Assembly: GCF_050306235.1 (NCBI RefSeq)
Contig: NZ_JBLWFH010000001.1
Span: forward strand, 434,001 to 498,000
From: Glaciecola sp947496235
Lineage (GTDB): Bacteria; Pseudomonadota; Gammaproteobacteria; Enterobacterales; Alteromonadaceae
Direction of reading: 5' to 3'
Length of the DNA: 64,000 bases
The position numbers and the translations under genes were made by a program. A model generated the notes under the pieces. It saw only the letters and a program-made list of their open reading frames with translations, searched no databases and was not told the origin of the DNA. This document shows positions 1 through 8,728 of this stretch, piece by piece (the first letter of the stretch is position 1; each line of letters begins with the position of its first letter).

Positions 1-1
1 G

Positions 2-661
2 GGAAGCATGCAAGCTATTGAGTGGGCTAGTGCCTATCCAGATAAAGTTGAACGTATGATTTCTGTTATTGGCAGCGCGGGGGCTGATGCTTGGACTAAA
101 GCTTTGTTGGATCAATGGACTTGGCCAATAAAGTCAGATCCTAATTGGCAACAAGGCAATTATTACAACGAACAACAAGAAAATTATCCAGTTCAAGGAC
201 TCACCCTGGCCTTAGCGTTAATCACCCAAAGTGCACTTACTCCAGCATTTTTTAATTCTGTTGAAGATCAACTTGCTAAGATTTCTAAGCAACAACTAGC
301 CTCCTCGGTCACTCAAGATACCGCCATTGTCAAATGGTTAATGGAAAGAGCTGGGGCTCGTGCAAACCAAATGGATGCAAATCATTTACTTTATTTGGTC
401 AGAGCGAATCAATTATTTTTAACGGGTATGCAGTCCGACCTATCGTCAGGCCTTGAGCGAATCACAGCAAAAACACTGTTCATCACTGCGAAAACAGATT
501 TGTTATTGATGCCCTATCACGCCGAACTAGCGTTTAATCAATTAACGTCCATGAATAAAGATACACAAATTGTCTACATTGATGGCCCTTTAGGGCATTT
601 AGAAGGAGTAGCTGGAATACAAAAAGCAGCCACAGAAATTAAACAATTTTTACAGGACTAA
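2..661 (+). CDS. MetX-like alpha/beta hydrolase (5' truncated by window edge)
   Basis: This is the C-terminal two thirds of an alpha/beta-hydrolase fold protein. The reading frame is open from base 2, and the codons at 2-13 read Gly-Ser-Met-Gln. This matches the nucleophile elbow of the homoserine O-acetyltransferase (MetX) family, with Ser at 5-7. A late Asp (in TAKTDLLLMP) and a His near the C-terminus (in GHLEG) complete a plausible catalytic triad. The true start lies upstream of the window; the ATG at base 8 sits inside the active site and is not a start. It is 3 bp from the PHB depolymerase gene, which it probably shares an operon with. That context suggests an ester or oligomer substrate linked to polyhydroxybutyrate, but this is inference. 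It could also be an ordinary acyltransferase. Confidence 0.8.
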   Translation, partial: GSMQAIEWASAYPDKVERMISVIGSAGADAWTKALLDQWTWPIKSDPNWQQGNYYNEQQENYPVQGLTLALALITQSALTPAFFNSVEDQLAKISKQQLASSVTQDTAIVKWLMERAGARANQMDANHLLYLVRANQLFLTGMQSDLSSGLERITAKTLFITAKTDLLLMPYHAELAFNQLTSMNKDTQIVYIDGPLGHLEGVAGIQKAATEIKQFLQD

Positions 662-664
662 TAT

Positions 665-1666
665 ATGCAAGGTTATTTAAAAAAATGTTCACTTGTAAGT
701 CTGCTAGCAATATCGCCTTTTGTTGCCGCGCAAAAATTAGTGGTAGATCTCGATAACACTAGCATCTCGGGATTATCTTCTGGGGGTTATATGGCAACTC
801 AATTTCAATTTGCACATGCTGAAACCTTAGTAGGTGCTGGAATTGTTGCTGCTGGCCCTTATTACTGTGCTCAAAATTCTATTTCTACTGCTCTTAGTGA
901 ATGCGTCACAGCTACAACCGACGCCCTAGATCCACAAGTGTTGTTAGATTATGTTTCAGCGCAACAAGCGGCCGGCAATCTCGCAGATGAGGAAGCTTTA
1001 AAACAGCAAAATGTTTTCCTCCTACACGGAACCTTGGATGCTAAGATTAATCCTAAGGCTGCCAACTTGTTGCACGCACAATATCAATCAATTGGCGTAA
1101 ACAACCTTAAATTCGTAAACGACAAGGCATTCCCTCATTTATTACCTACTCTTAGCAATGGCGTAGAATGTACAGAATCAGCATCGCCATTTATTGGTGC
1201 TTGTGACTATGACGCTGCAGGTGAAATGCTTAAATTTATCTATCCGGACTTAGGCCCTAAAGGACAAGCTAAGAAAGAAAATTTGATCACCTTTGCGCAA
1301 AATGCATTAACCGACATAAAAGAAGCAGAAATGGGCGAAAAAGGTTTTGTATACGTACCAGATAGTTGCCAACAAGGTGAAACTTGTTCTGTGCATATTA
1401 GTTTGCACGGTTGCAATCAAAATCAAGAAGATGTGGGTGATGCATATGCCTGGCAGTCAGGGTACAACGACTGGGCAGAAAGCAATCACTTGATTGTATT
1501 ATATCCGCAGACTAAAAAGTCTAAAATGTTTCCACTTAATCCCCAAGGTTGTTGGGATTGGTGGGGCTACACAGGCAGCGAATTTGCAACTAAGCAAGGT
1601 AAACAAATTACAGCTATCTATAATTTGCTAAACGCATTAACAAATATCGATGTTAAGGATCTTTAA
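665..1666 (+). CDS. PHB depolymerase (secreted or periplasmic esterase)
   Basis: This 333-residue protein has an N-terminal signal peptide (Lys-Lys then a hydrophobic core, probable cleavage near residues 22-23). The lipase box GLSSG at residues 36-40 supplies nucleophile Ser38. Asp125 (in HGTLDAKINP) and His158 (in FPHLLPT) match the spacing of the triad of the periplasmic PHB depolymerase PhaZ1 of Rhodospirillum rubrum, as I recall it. The enzyme would hydrolyse poly(3-hydroxybutyrate) to oligomers or monomers outside the cytoplasm. It lies 3 bp after the MetX-like hydrolase and 3 bp before 3-hydroxybutyrate dehydrogenase, a coherent degradation operon. No separate substrate-binding domain follows the catalytic domain, which favours amorphous or soluble substrate over crystalline polymer; that last point is inference. 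Confidence 0.85.
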   Translation: MQGYLKKCSLVSLLAISPFVAAQKLVVDLDNTSISGLSSGGYMATQFQFAHAETLVGAGIVAAGPYYCAQNSISTALSECVTATTDALDPQVLLDYVSAQQAAGNLADEEALKQQNVFLLHGTLDAKINPKAANLLHAQYQSIGVNNLKFVNDKAFPHLLPTLSNGVECTESASPFIGACDYDAAGEMLKFIYPDLGPKGQAKKENLITFAQNALTDIKEAEMGEKGFVYVPDSCQQGETCSVHISLHGCNQNQEDVGDAYAWQSGYNDWAESNHLIVLYPQTKKSKMFPLNPQGCWDWWGYTGSEFATKQGKQITAIYNLLNALTNIDVKDL

Positions 1667-1669
1667 ACA

Positions 1670-2437
1670 ATGAGCAAATACAATATTCTCATTACTGGTG
1701 CAGCAAGTGGCATTGGCTTCGGAATAGCTGAATACTTAGGTAAACAAGGGCATCACATTATTGTTGCAGACATTAATATGGAAGCAGCGCAGTCAGCGAC
1801 AGAAGATTTAAGCGCAGCAGGAATTTCTGCCAGTGCCGTTGCCGTAGATGTGTGTAATGCGTCTGAAGTGTCTGAATTGCCCGAAAAATTGAAAAACACA
1901 CCTGTGGACGTTCTGATTAATAATGCAGGTATTCAACATGTAAGCAAAATAGAAGACTTCCCCCCTGAAAAATGGCAATTATTGATTAACATCATGCTTG
2001 TGGGACCTGCATTGCTTACGCAAGCATTTTTACCTCACATGAGAGAACAGAATTTTGGTCGCATCATCAATATTGGCTCTATCCATTCATTGGTCGCTTC
2101 TCCATTTAAGTCAGCCTATGTAGCAGCTAAACATGGTTTGCTTGGATTTTCGAAGACTATCGCTTTGGAAACCGGTGATAACGACATCACCATAAATACC
2201 ATCTGCCCTGCTTATGTAAAAACGCCTTTGGTTGAAAAACAAATTGCCGCCCAAGCTGAAGCGAACAATATGACAGAAAAAGAAGTGGTTGATAAAATCA
2301 TGCTTGAACCTATGCCGAAAAAAGCCTTTATTAGTTTCGAGGAATTGGCGGGAACAGCTGAGTTTTTAATCAGCGACAAAGCCAAAAACATGACCGCGCA
2401 AACATTGGTCTTAGATGGCGGCTGGATAGCAAGATAA
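1670..2437 (+). CDS. bdhA: 3-hydroxybutyrate dehydrogenase (short-chain dehydrogenase)
   Basis: This is a 255-residue short-chain dehydrogenase. It has the nucleotide-binding TGAASGIG at residues 9-16, NNAG at 84-87, a catalytic serine in the IGSIHS segment (137-140) and the Tyr150-x3-Lys154 pair. The sequence around the active site and the C-terminal VLDGGW are typical of D-3-hydroxybutyrate dehydrogenases, which oxidise 3-hydroxybutyrate to acetoacetate with NAD. It lies 3 bp downstream of the PHB depolymerase, so the operon takes polymer to a central metabolite. The next gene (nadK) starts 76 bp later and probably has its own promoter. A different SDR substrate cannot be excluded by sequence alone, but the context is strong. 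Confidence 0.87.
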   Translation: MSKYNILITGAASGIGFGIAEYLGKQGHHIIVADINMEAAQSATEDLSAAGISASAVAVDVCNASEVSELPEKLKNTPVDVLINNAGIQHVSKIEDFPPEKWQLLINIMLVGPALLTQAFLPHMREQNFGRIINIGSIHSLVASPFKSAYVAAKHGLLGFSKTIALETGDNDITINTICPAYVKTPLVEKQIAAQAEANNMTEKEVVDKIMLEPMPKKAFISFEELAGTAEFLISDKAKNMTAQTLVLDGGWIAR

Positions 2438-2513
2438 CAACTAATGCGCAAAAATGTTTGCAAGCAGTTTTGACTGCTGTAAGCTACTGATATCTCACTA
2501 AAGAGCGAGTAAG

Positions 2514-3386
2514 ATGTCATACAAAACTGTTGGTTTGATAGGTAAAGTCAGTCACAAAGCCACTTACGATAGTTTACGTGCACTGATAGTTGAATTACAA
2601 AAGCGCGGTTGCGATATTCTGGTTGAGAACAGAATCAGCGTAGACTTTGATGTCGATGTTGCTTACACCAGCATGCAGGACATTGGAAGAAACGCTGATC
2701 TTGCCATTGTGGTCGGCGGTGACGGCAATATGCTTGGTGCTGCTCGTATATTGGCCGAGTACGATATTGATGTAGTCGGCATAAACCGCGGGAATTTAGG
2801 CTTTCTGACCGATATCAACCCTGATGACATCGAACGCCAGCTCGATCATATCTTTGCTAACAACATCTACCGCGAGCGACGCTTTTTATTGCAAGCATCG
2901 GTGTATAACGGCGATCATCTTAGTGATAGTCACAGTGCAGTTAATGAAATAGTGCTCCACCATAGTAAAGTTGCTCATATGATGGAGTTTGAACTTTATA
3001 TTGGCGGGCATTATGTGTTTACCCAAAGATCTGACGGGTTAATTATCGCCACACCGACCGGCTCAACTGCTTACTCGCTTTCCGGCGGCGGTCCAATATT
3101 AATGCCTCATTTGGACGCATTAACTTTGGTGCCAATGTTTCCACACACCCTTAGTAGTCGCCCGATAGTGGTAGATGCTAACAGTGAAGTAATGCTAAAA
3201 ATATCGGAAAAAAACACAGACTCAGTGCAAATTAGTTGTGATAGTCACGTTGTAATAAAGGTAGAGCCTGGTGAACACGTGATCATTGGCAAAAATGCTC
3301 AGCATTTAAACCTAATTCACCCGCCCGATTATAACTACTTTAATGTGTTAAGAACCAAACTTAACTGGAGTAATAAACTGTTCTAA
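2514..3386 (+). CDS. nadK: NAD kinase
   Basis: The 290-residue protein phosphorylates NAD to NADP in the cytoplasm. It carries the GGDGN motif at residues 68-72 and the later TPTGSTAYSLSAGG-like segment of the family (here TPTGSTAYSLSGGG). Length matches the family. A purine-rich stretch (AGAGCGAG) precedes the ATG. The gene is followed by recN and bamE, the same order as in enterobacteria. There, grpE usually flanks nadK on the upstream side; here the PHB operon occupies that place. A second, distantly related ATP-NAD-kinase-fold gene lies at 20131-21255. Confidence 0.96.
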   Translation: MSYKTVGLIGKVSHKATYDSLRALIVELQKRGCDILVENRISVDFDVDVAYTSMQDIGRNADLAIVVGGDGNMLGAARILAEYDIDVVGINRGNLGFLTDINPDDIERQLDHIFANNIYRERRFLLQASVYNGDHLSDSHSAVNEIVLHHSKVAHMMEFELYIGGHYVFTQRSDGLIIATPTGSTAYSLSGGGPILMPHLDALTLVPMFPHTLSSRPIVVDANSEVMLKISEKNTDSVQISCDSHVVIKVEPGEHVIIGKNAQHLNLIHPPDYNYFNVLRTKLNWSNKLF

Positions 3387-3414
3387 TTTTTTTCATACAG
3401 TACTTTACACAGTA

Positions 3415-3443
3415 TTGACTACTGTATATATTATCAGTTATAA
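3415..3443 (+). promoter_or_regulatory. recN promoter with LexA box in the spacer
   Basis: A -35 element TTGACT (3415-3420) and a -10 element TTATAA (3438-3443) are 17 bp apart. Filling the spacer is CTGT-N8-TCAG (3422-3437), one mismatch from the LexA consensus CTGT-N8-ACAG, with the usual TA-rich centre. LexA bound here would block RNA polymerase directly. recN is a classic SOS gene, so location and function agree. The start codon follows 19 bp after the -10 element, with a GAGGG ribosome-binding site between. Confidence 0.85.
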
Positions 3444-3461
3444 ACGTGTAGAGGGTTTTGT

Positions 3462-5138
3462 ATGCTTGCTCATCTTGATATTCGAAATTTAACCGTAGTA
3501 AAAAAAGTTTCTCTAGCTGTTCAGCACGGCATGACGGCTATTACTGGCGAAACGGGCGCAGGTAAATCTATTGCACTGGATGCTTTAGGTCTGTGTTTGG
3601 GGCAAAGAGCTGAATCTTCCATTGTACGTCAAGGCGCTGAAAAAGCTGAAGTAATTGCACATTTTGACGTAAGTAAAATGCCTAAAGCTAAACATTGGTT
3701 AATCGAAAACTCTCTTGAACAAGAAGATAATCTCGATGAATGTTTTGTGCGACGCGTAGTAAGCAACGAAGGACGTTCAAAAGCTTTTGTAAATGGCATC
3801 CCAGTTAATCTCCAACAGCTTAAAAGCTTAGGCAATTATCTGGTGAATATCCACGGACAACATGACCACCATGCTTTCTTAAAGTCTGAGCATCAGCTGA
3901 ATTTATTGGACAGTTACGCAGATCATAAAGCACTGATGGATGCTGTTAATACTGAATATGTTGAATATAAAAAACTCTCTAAACAACTAAGTGAACTGCG
4001 TCAAGCCCAACAACAACGCATAGATCGTTGCAACCTCTTAGAATATCAAGTGAGAGAGTTAGATGAATTTAGTTTAGCTGAAGACGAATTTGCAGAACTT
4101 GAAATCGAATTTAAAAAACTATCAAGTCTTCAAAGCTTGGCTGAAACCAGTGATAAAGTTTGTTATCTTCTAAAAGATGGAGAACCTGCTAGCGCCTTAG
4201 ATCTTCTTAATCATGCGGCAAAAGAAATCCAACATCATTTGGAAACAGATCCTGCATTAACTGACAGTCATGAGTTGCTGCAGAACGCTTTAATTCAGGC
4301 CCAAGAAGCCTATCGTGAGATTGATCGTTATAGAGATTCATTAGAAGCTGATCCTGAAAGGGCATCAGAAATTGAACAACGATTCAGTCAGTGTTTAGAT
4401 CTAGCGAGAAAGCATCAAGTAAGCCCTGAAGACTTATATCAAACTCACCTTGCAATGATTGAAGAATTAGAGGCTCTCACGTCTGAGGAAGCCAGTGTTG
4501 AATCACTGGAAATTCAGGTACAAAAATGCCATTCCCAGTATTGGCAATTATCTGAAAAACTGAGTCAATCCCGCGCTAAAGCTGCGGCAAATCTATCTAA
4601 AGAGCTTCAAGCCAGTGTAAGAAGTTTAAACATGCCCCATGCGCAACTTAACATCAAAATTACCTTTGAAAAACAAGCTGAACCGTCAAAGTCAGGCAAT
4701 GACAATATCAAATTCCTAATTTCTGTAAACCCAGGTCAGGCCCCTGATGTACTCGAAAAAGTGGTGTCAGGTGGTGAGTTATCAAGAATTGGATTGGCTA
4801 TGCAGGTGATTTATTCTAATCATAGGCAAGTGCCTACACTTGTGTTCGATGAAGTTGACACAGGGATAAGCGGTCAGACAGCTTCAGTTGTTGGAAAATT
4901 ATTAAAACAATTGGGTGAAAATAATCAATTAATTTGCGTGACTCACCTACCTCAGGTAGCGGCTCAAGCTGATAATCAAATTTTTGTGAACAAAATTACC
5001 GATGGTAAAACAACCGAAACACAAGTATTGAAACTCACCAAAGAAGAACGCATAAATGAAATAGCGAGACTTTTAGCCGGTGATCAGTTAACAGATACAG
5101 CTATTGAAAACGCAAAAGATTTACTATCAATAAAATAG
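3462..5138 (+). CDS. recN: DNA repair protein RecN
   Basis: A 558-residue SMC-like ATPase acting in recombinational repair of double-strand breaks. Walker A GETGAGKS is at residues 29-36. Two long Glu/Gln-rich coiled-coil halves flank the centre. The ABC signature (VSGGELSRIGLAMQ) and Walker B (LVFDEVDTGISG) lie near the C-terminus. Length matches the family. A GAGGG ribosome-binding site precedes the ATG, and the promoter carries a LexA box, so expression is expected to be DNA-damage inducible. It lies between nadK and bamE, as in Escherichia coli. Confidence 0.97.
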   Translation: MLAHLDIRNLTVVKKVSLAVQHGMTAITGETGAGKSIALDALGLCLGQRAESSIVRQGAEKAEVIAHFDVSKMPKAKHWLIENSLEQEDNLDECFVRRVVSNEGRSKAFVNGIPVNLQQLKSLGNYLVNIHGQHDHHAFLKSEHQLNLLDSYADHKALMDAVNTEYVEYKKLSKQLSELRQAQQQRIDRCNLLEYQVRELDEFSLAEDEFAELEIEFKKLSSLQSLAETSDKVCYLLKDGEPASALDLLNHAAKEIQHHLETDPALTDSHELLQNALIQAQEAYREIDRYRDSLEADPERASEIEQRFSQCLDLARKHQVSPEDLYQTHLAMIEELEALTSEEASVESLEIQVQKCHSQYWQLSEKLSQSRAKAAANLSKELQASVRSLNMPHAQLNIKITFEKQAEPSKSGNDNIKFLISVNPGQAPDVLEKVVSGGELSRIGLAMQVIYSNHRQVPTLVFDEVDTGISGQTASVVGKLLKQLGENNQLICVTHLPQVAAQADNQIFVNKITDGKTTETQVLKLTKEERINEIARLLAGDQLTDTAIENAKDLLSIK

Positions 5139-5214
5139 AACCAATAATCAGTTGATTGGTCTACACCTACAATGTAGTATTTAGCGCGTTTTAAGAAAGA
5201 AGGTTTAGACATAA

Positions 5215-5562
5215 ATGAGATTTGCAGCGGTACTATTACTAATATTGTTGGTAACGGGTTGTTCAAACTGGATCTATCGTATAGATGTTCCACAAGGAAA
5301 CTATTTAGATCAGAAAGACGTAGACAAACTCAGAATTAATATGACCAAAGAACAGGTGCAATTTGTTTTAGGCAACCCTGTTGTAGAAGATAGCTTTGAT
5401 CAAAATACCTGGTACTACGTTTATGACATGAAAAGAGGCATGGAAAAGCGTGGAAAAGACGTTCGCTTAGAACTTGTTTTAGAGTTTGTTGAAGGTCGTT
5501 TAGCTAAAATGAACGGTGACTTTGATAAACCTGAAAATTTTGACGAACCTCTAGAAAGCTAA
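5215..5562 (+). CDS. bamE: Outer membrane assembly lipoprotein BamE
   Basis: A 115-residue lipoprotein with a short signal peptide and lipobox LVTGC (lipidated Cys16). The mature part has the BamE hallmarks: YRIDVPQGNYL, then the MTKEQVQFVLGNP helix and the WYYVYD strand. BamE is an accessory subunit of the BAM complex that inserts beta-barrel proteins into the outer membrane. It follows recN by 76 bp, the conserved order. A short acidic C-terminal tail ends the protein. Confidence 0.95.
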   Translation: MRFAAVLLLILLVTGCSNWIYRIDVPQGNYLDQKDVDKLRINMTKEQVQFVLGNPVVEDSFDQNTWYYVYDMKRGMEKRGKDVRLELVLEFVEGRLAKMNGDFDKPENFDEPLES

Positions 5563-5570
5563 TGTAAAAT

Positions 5571-5590
5571 GCCGTGAGGAATTTCACGGC
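5571..5590 (+). terminator. Hairpin downstream of bamE, possible terminator
   Basis: Perfect 7-bp inverted repeat GCCGTGA / TCACGGC with a 6-nt loop, starting 8 bp after the bamE stop. No T-tract follows on the plus strand, so termination efficiency is uncertain. It may only stabilise the 3' end of the message. Confidence 0.45.
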
Positions 5591-5674
5591 TAAACCCCAT
5601 AACTTCTTGCTAGCTTGCTTAACACTGATTACATGTTAAGCTAACCTATTCTCCTGTTTTAGAATGGATTCTTC

Positions 5675-6781
5675 ATGGCAAACACTAAGTACGCTCAGTG
5701 GTATCACATTAGTGCTCTTTTTGTATTTTTTGTGTTTGTTTTGTACACAGCAAAACCTTTACTTTTACCTATATTTATCTGCGTATTAATGGCATTGTTG
5801 CTGAATCCAGCAGTATCCTTTTTAGAACGCTTTTTCTTTCCACGCTTTGTGTCCACCATAATACTAATAACCTGTTTGTTTATACCTTTAACATGGTTAT
5901 CCGTTGAGCTGTCTGAGCCCGTGCATAGATGGGCTAAAGTACTTCCTGAATATTCCAAAATATTGGATGAACAAATTGAAAGCATAAACCAAACCTTAAA
6001 CGAACAACTGGATGGGCAAGAGCCAGTGATAGAAAAAAAAGAATCGAGCTGGTTTGGGTGGTTTGACGATGAAGAGGAAAAGGTTAAAGACGACAATGTA
6101 TTAGACGCAAAGTCAGTTACTGATAGTATCAAAGAAACCACATTAAATGCCTTTATCGATGGCGTATCAGCTGCGCCTGTTGTTTTAGCCCAAATCGCCG
6201 CGGGTGCCGTACTACTAGTGTTTATCTTATCGTTCAGCCCAAGTCTGTTTTTCGCGTACACTCAGCGCTTAGATGTAGCCCAACGTCGCAAAGCATTAGT
6301 ACTTAAAGGAAGAATTCAAAAGGAATTGTCCACTTATGTAGTGCTTGTGACACTAATCAATTTTATCTTAGGTGCAAGTGCCGCTTTATGTTTCTATTTA
6401 TTTGGATTAAAAGATCCCCTACTCTGGGGCTCTGTGGTTGGCTTGTTAAACTTTATCCCCTATATAGGCATGATGATAGGCGTTTGTCTTATTGGACTTG
6501 CTAGTGTCGTACAGTTTGAATTGACCCTTGTAGCTTGGGTTCCTTTAATTATCTACCTGTTACTAAATCTTTTCGAATCCCAATTTTTCACTCCAATGCT
6601 AATGTCCCATCGTATGAGTTTAAACCCGCTAATATTACTGTTGTGGCTAGCATTTTGGGGCTGGTTGTGGGGAATTGTCGGACTTTTAATTGCACTTCCA
6701 CTTCTAGTCTGTTTAAAAATAGGCCTAAGTTTTACTGAATTCGGAAAACATTGGCTTCCAGTGATAGAAGCCAAAGGTTAG
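5675..6781 (+). CDS. AI-2E family transporter (PerM-like inner-membrane permease)
   Basis: A 368-residue polytopic membrane protein of the AI-2E/PerM family. Hydrophobic segments cluster near residues 8-65, then at roughly 170-200 and 220-350, with the family's conserved region around LLNFIPYIGMMIG. Between the third and fourth segments is a hydrophilic insertion with an unusual acidic, tryptophan-containing stretch (SSWFGWFDDEEE). Members export small molecules or ions, but the substrate of most, including this one, cannot be read from sequence. No strong ribosome-binding site precedes the ATG. It stands alone between bamE and a convergent GH2 gene. Confidence 0.88.
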   Translation: MANTKYAQWYHISALFVFFVFVLYTAKPLLLPIFICVLMALLLNPAVSFLERFFFPRFVSTIILITCLFIPLTWLSVELSEPVHRWAKVLPEYSKILDEQIESINQTLNEQLDGQEPVIEKKESSWFGWFDDEEEKVKDDNVLDAKSVTDSIKETTLNAFIDGVSAAPVVLAQIAAGAVLLVFILSFSPSLFFAYTQRLDVAQRRKALVLKGRIQKELSTYVVLVTLINFILGASAALCFYLFGLKDPLLWGSVVGLLNFIPYIGMMIGVCLIGLASVVQFELTLVAWVPLIIYLLLNLFESQFFTPMLMSHRMSLNPLILLLWLAFWGWLWGIVGLLIALPLLVCLKIGLSFTEFGKHWLPVIEAKG

Positions 6782-6795
6782 TTGATTAAGCACAT

Positions 6796-6810
6796 CTAGG
6801 GCCTGTTTAT
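6796..6810 (+). repeat. Copy A of a three-copy 15-bp intergenic motif
   Basis: CTAGGGCCTGTTTAT lies between the convergent AI-2E and GH2 genes and covers the GH2 stop codon. It differs at two positions from the identical copies at 43170-43184 and 45911-45925. All three are in the same orientation and outside or at the edge of genes. Confidence 0.5.
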
Positions 6811-8627
6811 CGTTGATCTTGCTGTGCAATAGAACGATAAAAATCTCTCAACACATACCAAGCTTGTTTGCGTTGTCCGGTTTCAGATAAGAGTCCCTTT
6901 CTATTCCAGAAGTCCTGAATATCGTCTAGAGGGCGTCTAGGGGAACGAAAATCCTTTAATATCCAAGGTGTGACACCGCGCAATGTTGGCATGTTTTTCA
7001 TCATTTCTATGTTGTGTTTGTATACGTCGGATTGATATTCTTCGGTCCAAATCTCGTTTTTCTCTCCATGCAATCCTGCTAGAGCCCCTGCCCCCATTTC
7101 GCTCATAATGATGGGCTTTTCATAGTGCGAATTCCAACGTAAATTTGCGCAGTTTGCTGGAGCATCACTGTACCAACCGCAATAACTGTTAATACCTATA
7201 ATATCTACATATTTAGCTAGAGGATCATCAATTAACTTACCATTTTTTGCGTTACTTTGTGTATCCATAGCAGCAGTTATCAAACGATTAGAATCTAGCT
7301 CTCGGGCTTTTTCAATCAACCGACTTAGAAATGATATTCTGGCATCTGATACCGGTGTTTCGTTGGCCACGGACCACATAACGATAGATGCGCGATTTTT
7401 GTCTCGAGAAATCATTTCTGTTAATTGCTGTTGCGCTTTAGCGTATACCGCTTGGTCCTCAAACATAACCGTCCAATAAACTGGAATTTCAGACCACACC
7501 ATAAATCCCATTTCATCGGCAATTTTTAACATCATTTCGTTATGAGGATAGTGAGCTAAGCGCACGAAATTACAACCTAACTCTTTCGCCCAAGTTAACA
7601 ATGTGCGACCATCAGCTTCTGTCCATGCTCTCCCAGCGCCAAATGGAGACTCTTCGTGGATACTAATTCCTCTCAAAAAGACAGGCTCGCCATTTAATAA
7701 AATCTCAGTACCTTTAACTTCGATGGTTCGAAATCCAATAGCATCTTCTATAGTTTCACCGTTAAACGACAGAATCACTTTGTAACGTTTGGGATTTTCT
7801 GGACGCCACAACTCTGGTTTAGCATTTATACTAAACTTTGTTTCGCCGTTTGCTTTAACCTTTATAGTTTTTTCGATATGCAATTCAGGAATTATCAGAC
7901 TTACTTTGCCGTCCTTTTGGGCGTTTGATAGCTTGAGACTGCCCTCTATTGCGCCTGTTGTTGAGTTCAGCGCCAGATGATAATCAGACAGATAGCTTTC
8001 AGGCACTTCTATTACAGATACAGATCGCGTTAAGCCACCGTAATTCCACCAGTCGGTGTTCACCGTTGGGATTTGATCTCGCTTGCGGCTGTTATCCACT
8101 TTGACAACTACAAAATTTTCACGATTTTTTGCAACATGGGTAATATCGAACTGAAAAGGTGTAAAGCCGCCTTCATGTTCACCCACCTTTTCCCCATTAA
8201 CATAAACAATTGCATGGTAGTTTGCTGCGCCAAAATGCAGTAAATATCGTTTATTTTGCTGTTTATTTAATTCAAATCTTTTGTGATACCAAAGTGTCCC
8301 CTCGTACAAAAATAATTGCTCCTCTTGTGAATTCCAATCACCAGGCACATCTATTTTTTTCGCTGTTTCAAAGTTATATTCTACAAGCTCTGAAGGTGTT
8401 TGAGGTTTTCGATTCTTAAAGTATCCATTGGTATGAGCTTCGTATCTATGGTTGTAATAACCATTTTCATAGGGATCTATAATTCTATTCCATTTCCCAT
8501 TTAAACTGATAAGGCTTCTAGCATGAGGGTTTTGAATCAGTTCACTTGTGTCAGATGAATGGGAATAAAATGACAATAAAAAAATAATGAGGAAAAAACT
8601 CGTTCTACATAATCTGAAATCAGACAT
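6807..8627 (-). CDS. Secreted glycoside hydrolase family 2, beta-glucuronidase-like
   Basis: A 606-residue GH2 enzyme with an N-terminal signal peptide, a galactose-binding-like sandwich domain, an immunoglobulin-like domain, then a TIM barrel. The acid/base is Glu423 (in MWSVANE) and the nucleophile is Glu510 (in MSEMGA). These positions are close to those of E. coli GUS (413 and 504). An Asn-x-Lys motif near the C-terminus (N575, K577 in WNRKGL) matches the motif that recognises the uronate carboxylate in beta-glucuronidases, which favours glucuronidase over galactosidase. Location would be the periplasm. It sits where truA usually follows fimV, so it is probably an insertion. The substrate may be an algal or host glycan; that is inference. 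Confidence 0.85.
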   Translation of the reverse strand: MSDFRLCRTSFFLIIFLLSFYSHSSDTSELIQNPHARSLISLNGKWNRIIDPYENGYYNHRYEAHTNGYFKNRKPQTPSELVEYNFETAKKIDVPGDWNSQEEQLFLYEGTLWYHKRFELNKQQNKRYLLHFGAANYHAIVYVNGEKVGEHEGGFTPFQFDITHVAKNRENFVVVKVDNSRKRDQIPTVNTDWWNYGGLTRSVSVIEVPESYLSDYHLALNSTTGAIEGSLKLSNAQKDGKVSLIIPELHIEKTIKVKANGETKFSINAKPELWRPENPKRYKVILSFNGETIEDAIGFRTIEVKGTEILLNGEPVFLRGISIHEESPFGAGRAWTEADGRTLLTWAKELGCNFVRLAHYPHNEMMLKIADEMGFMVWSEIPVYWTVMFEDQAVYAKAQQQLTEMISRDKNRASIVMWSVANETPVSDARISFLSRLIEKARELDSNRLITAAMDTQSNAKNGKLIDDPLAKYVDIIGINSYCGWYSDAPANCANLRWNSHYEKPIIMSEMGAGALAGLHGEKNEIWTEEYQSDVYKHNIEMMKNMPTLRGVTPWILKDFRSPRRPLDDIQDFWNRKGLLSETGQRKQAWYVLRDFYRSIAQQDQR

Positions 8628-8728
8628 CCATTCTGCTCCCGAATGATATAGGCTTTACAAAGCCGAAAAATAACAAAACTAAAAGGGTTAATCTCTTAAG
8701 TTAACATTATTTTTACATTCGTTCAGAT

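Noticed and set aside
2463..2478. 6-bp hairpin AGCAGT/ACTGCT between bdhA and nadK
   Set aside because: Short stem with no T-tract; too weak to call a terminator.
5704..6261. 185-residue minus-strand frame
   Set aside because: It lies entirely inside the AI-2E transporter gene and has no protein-like pattern or start signals.
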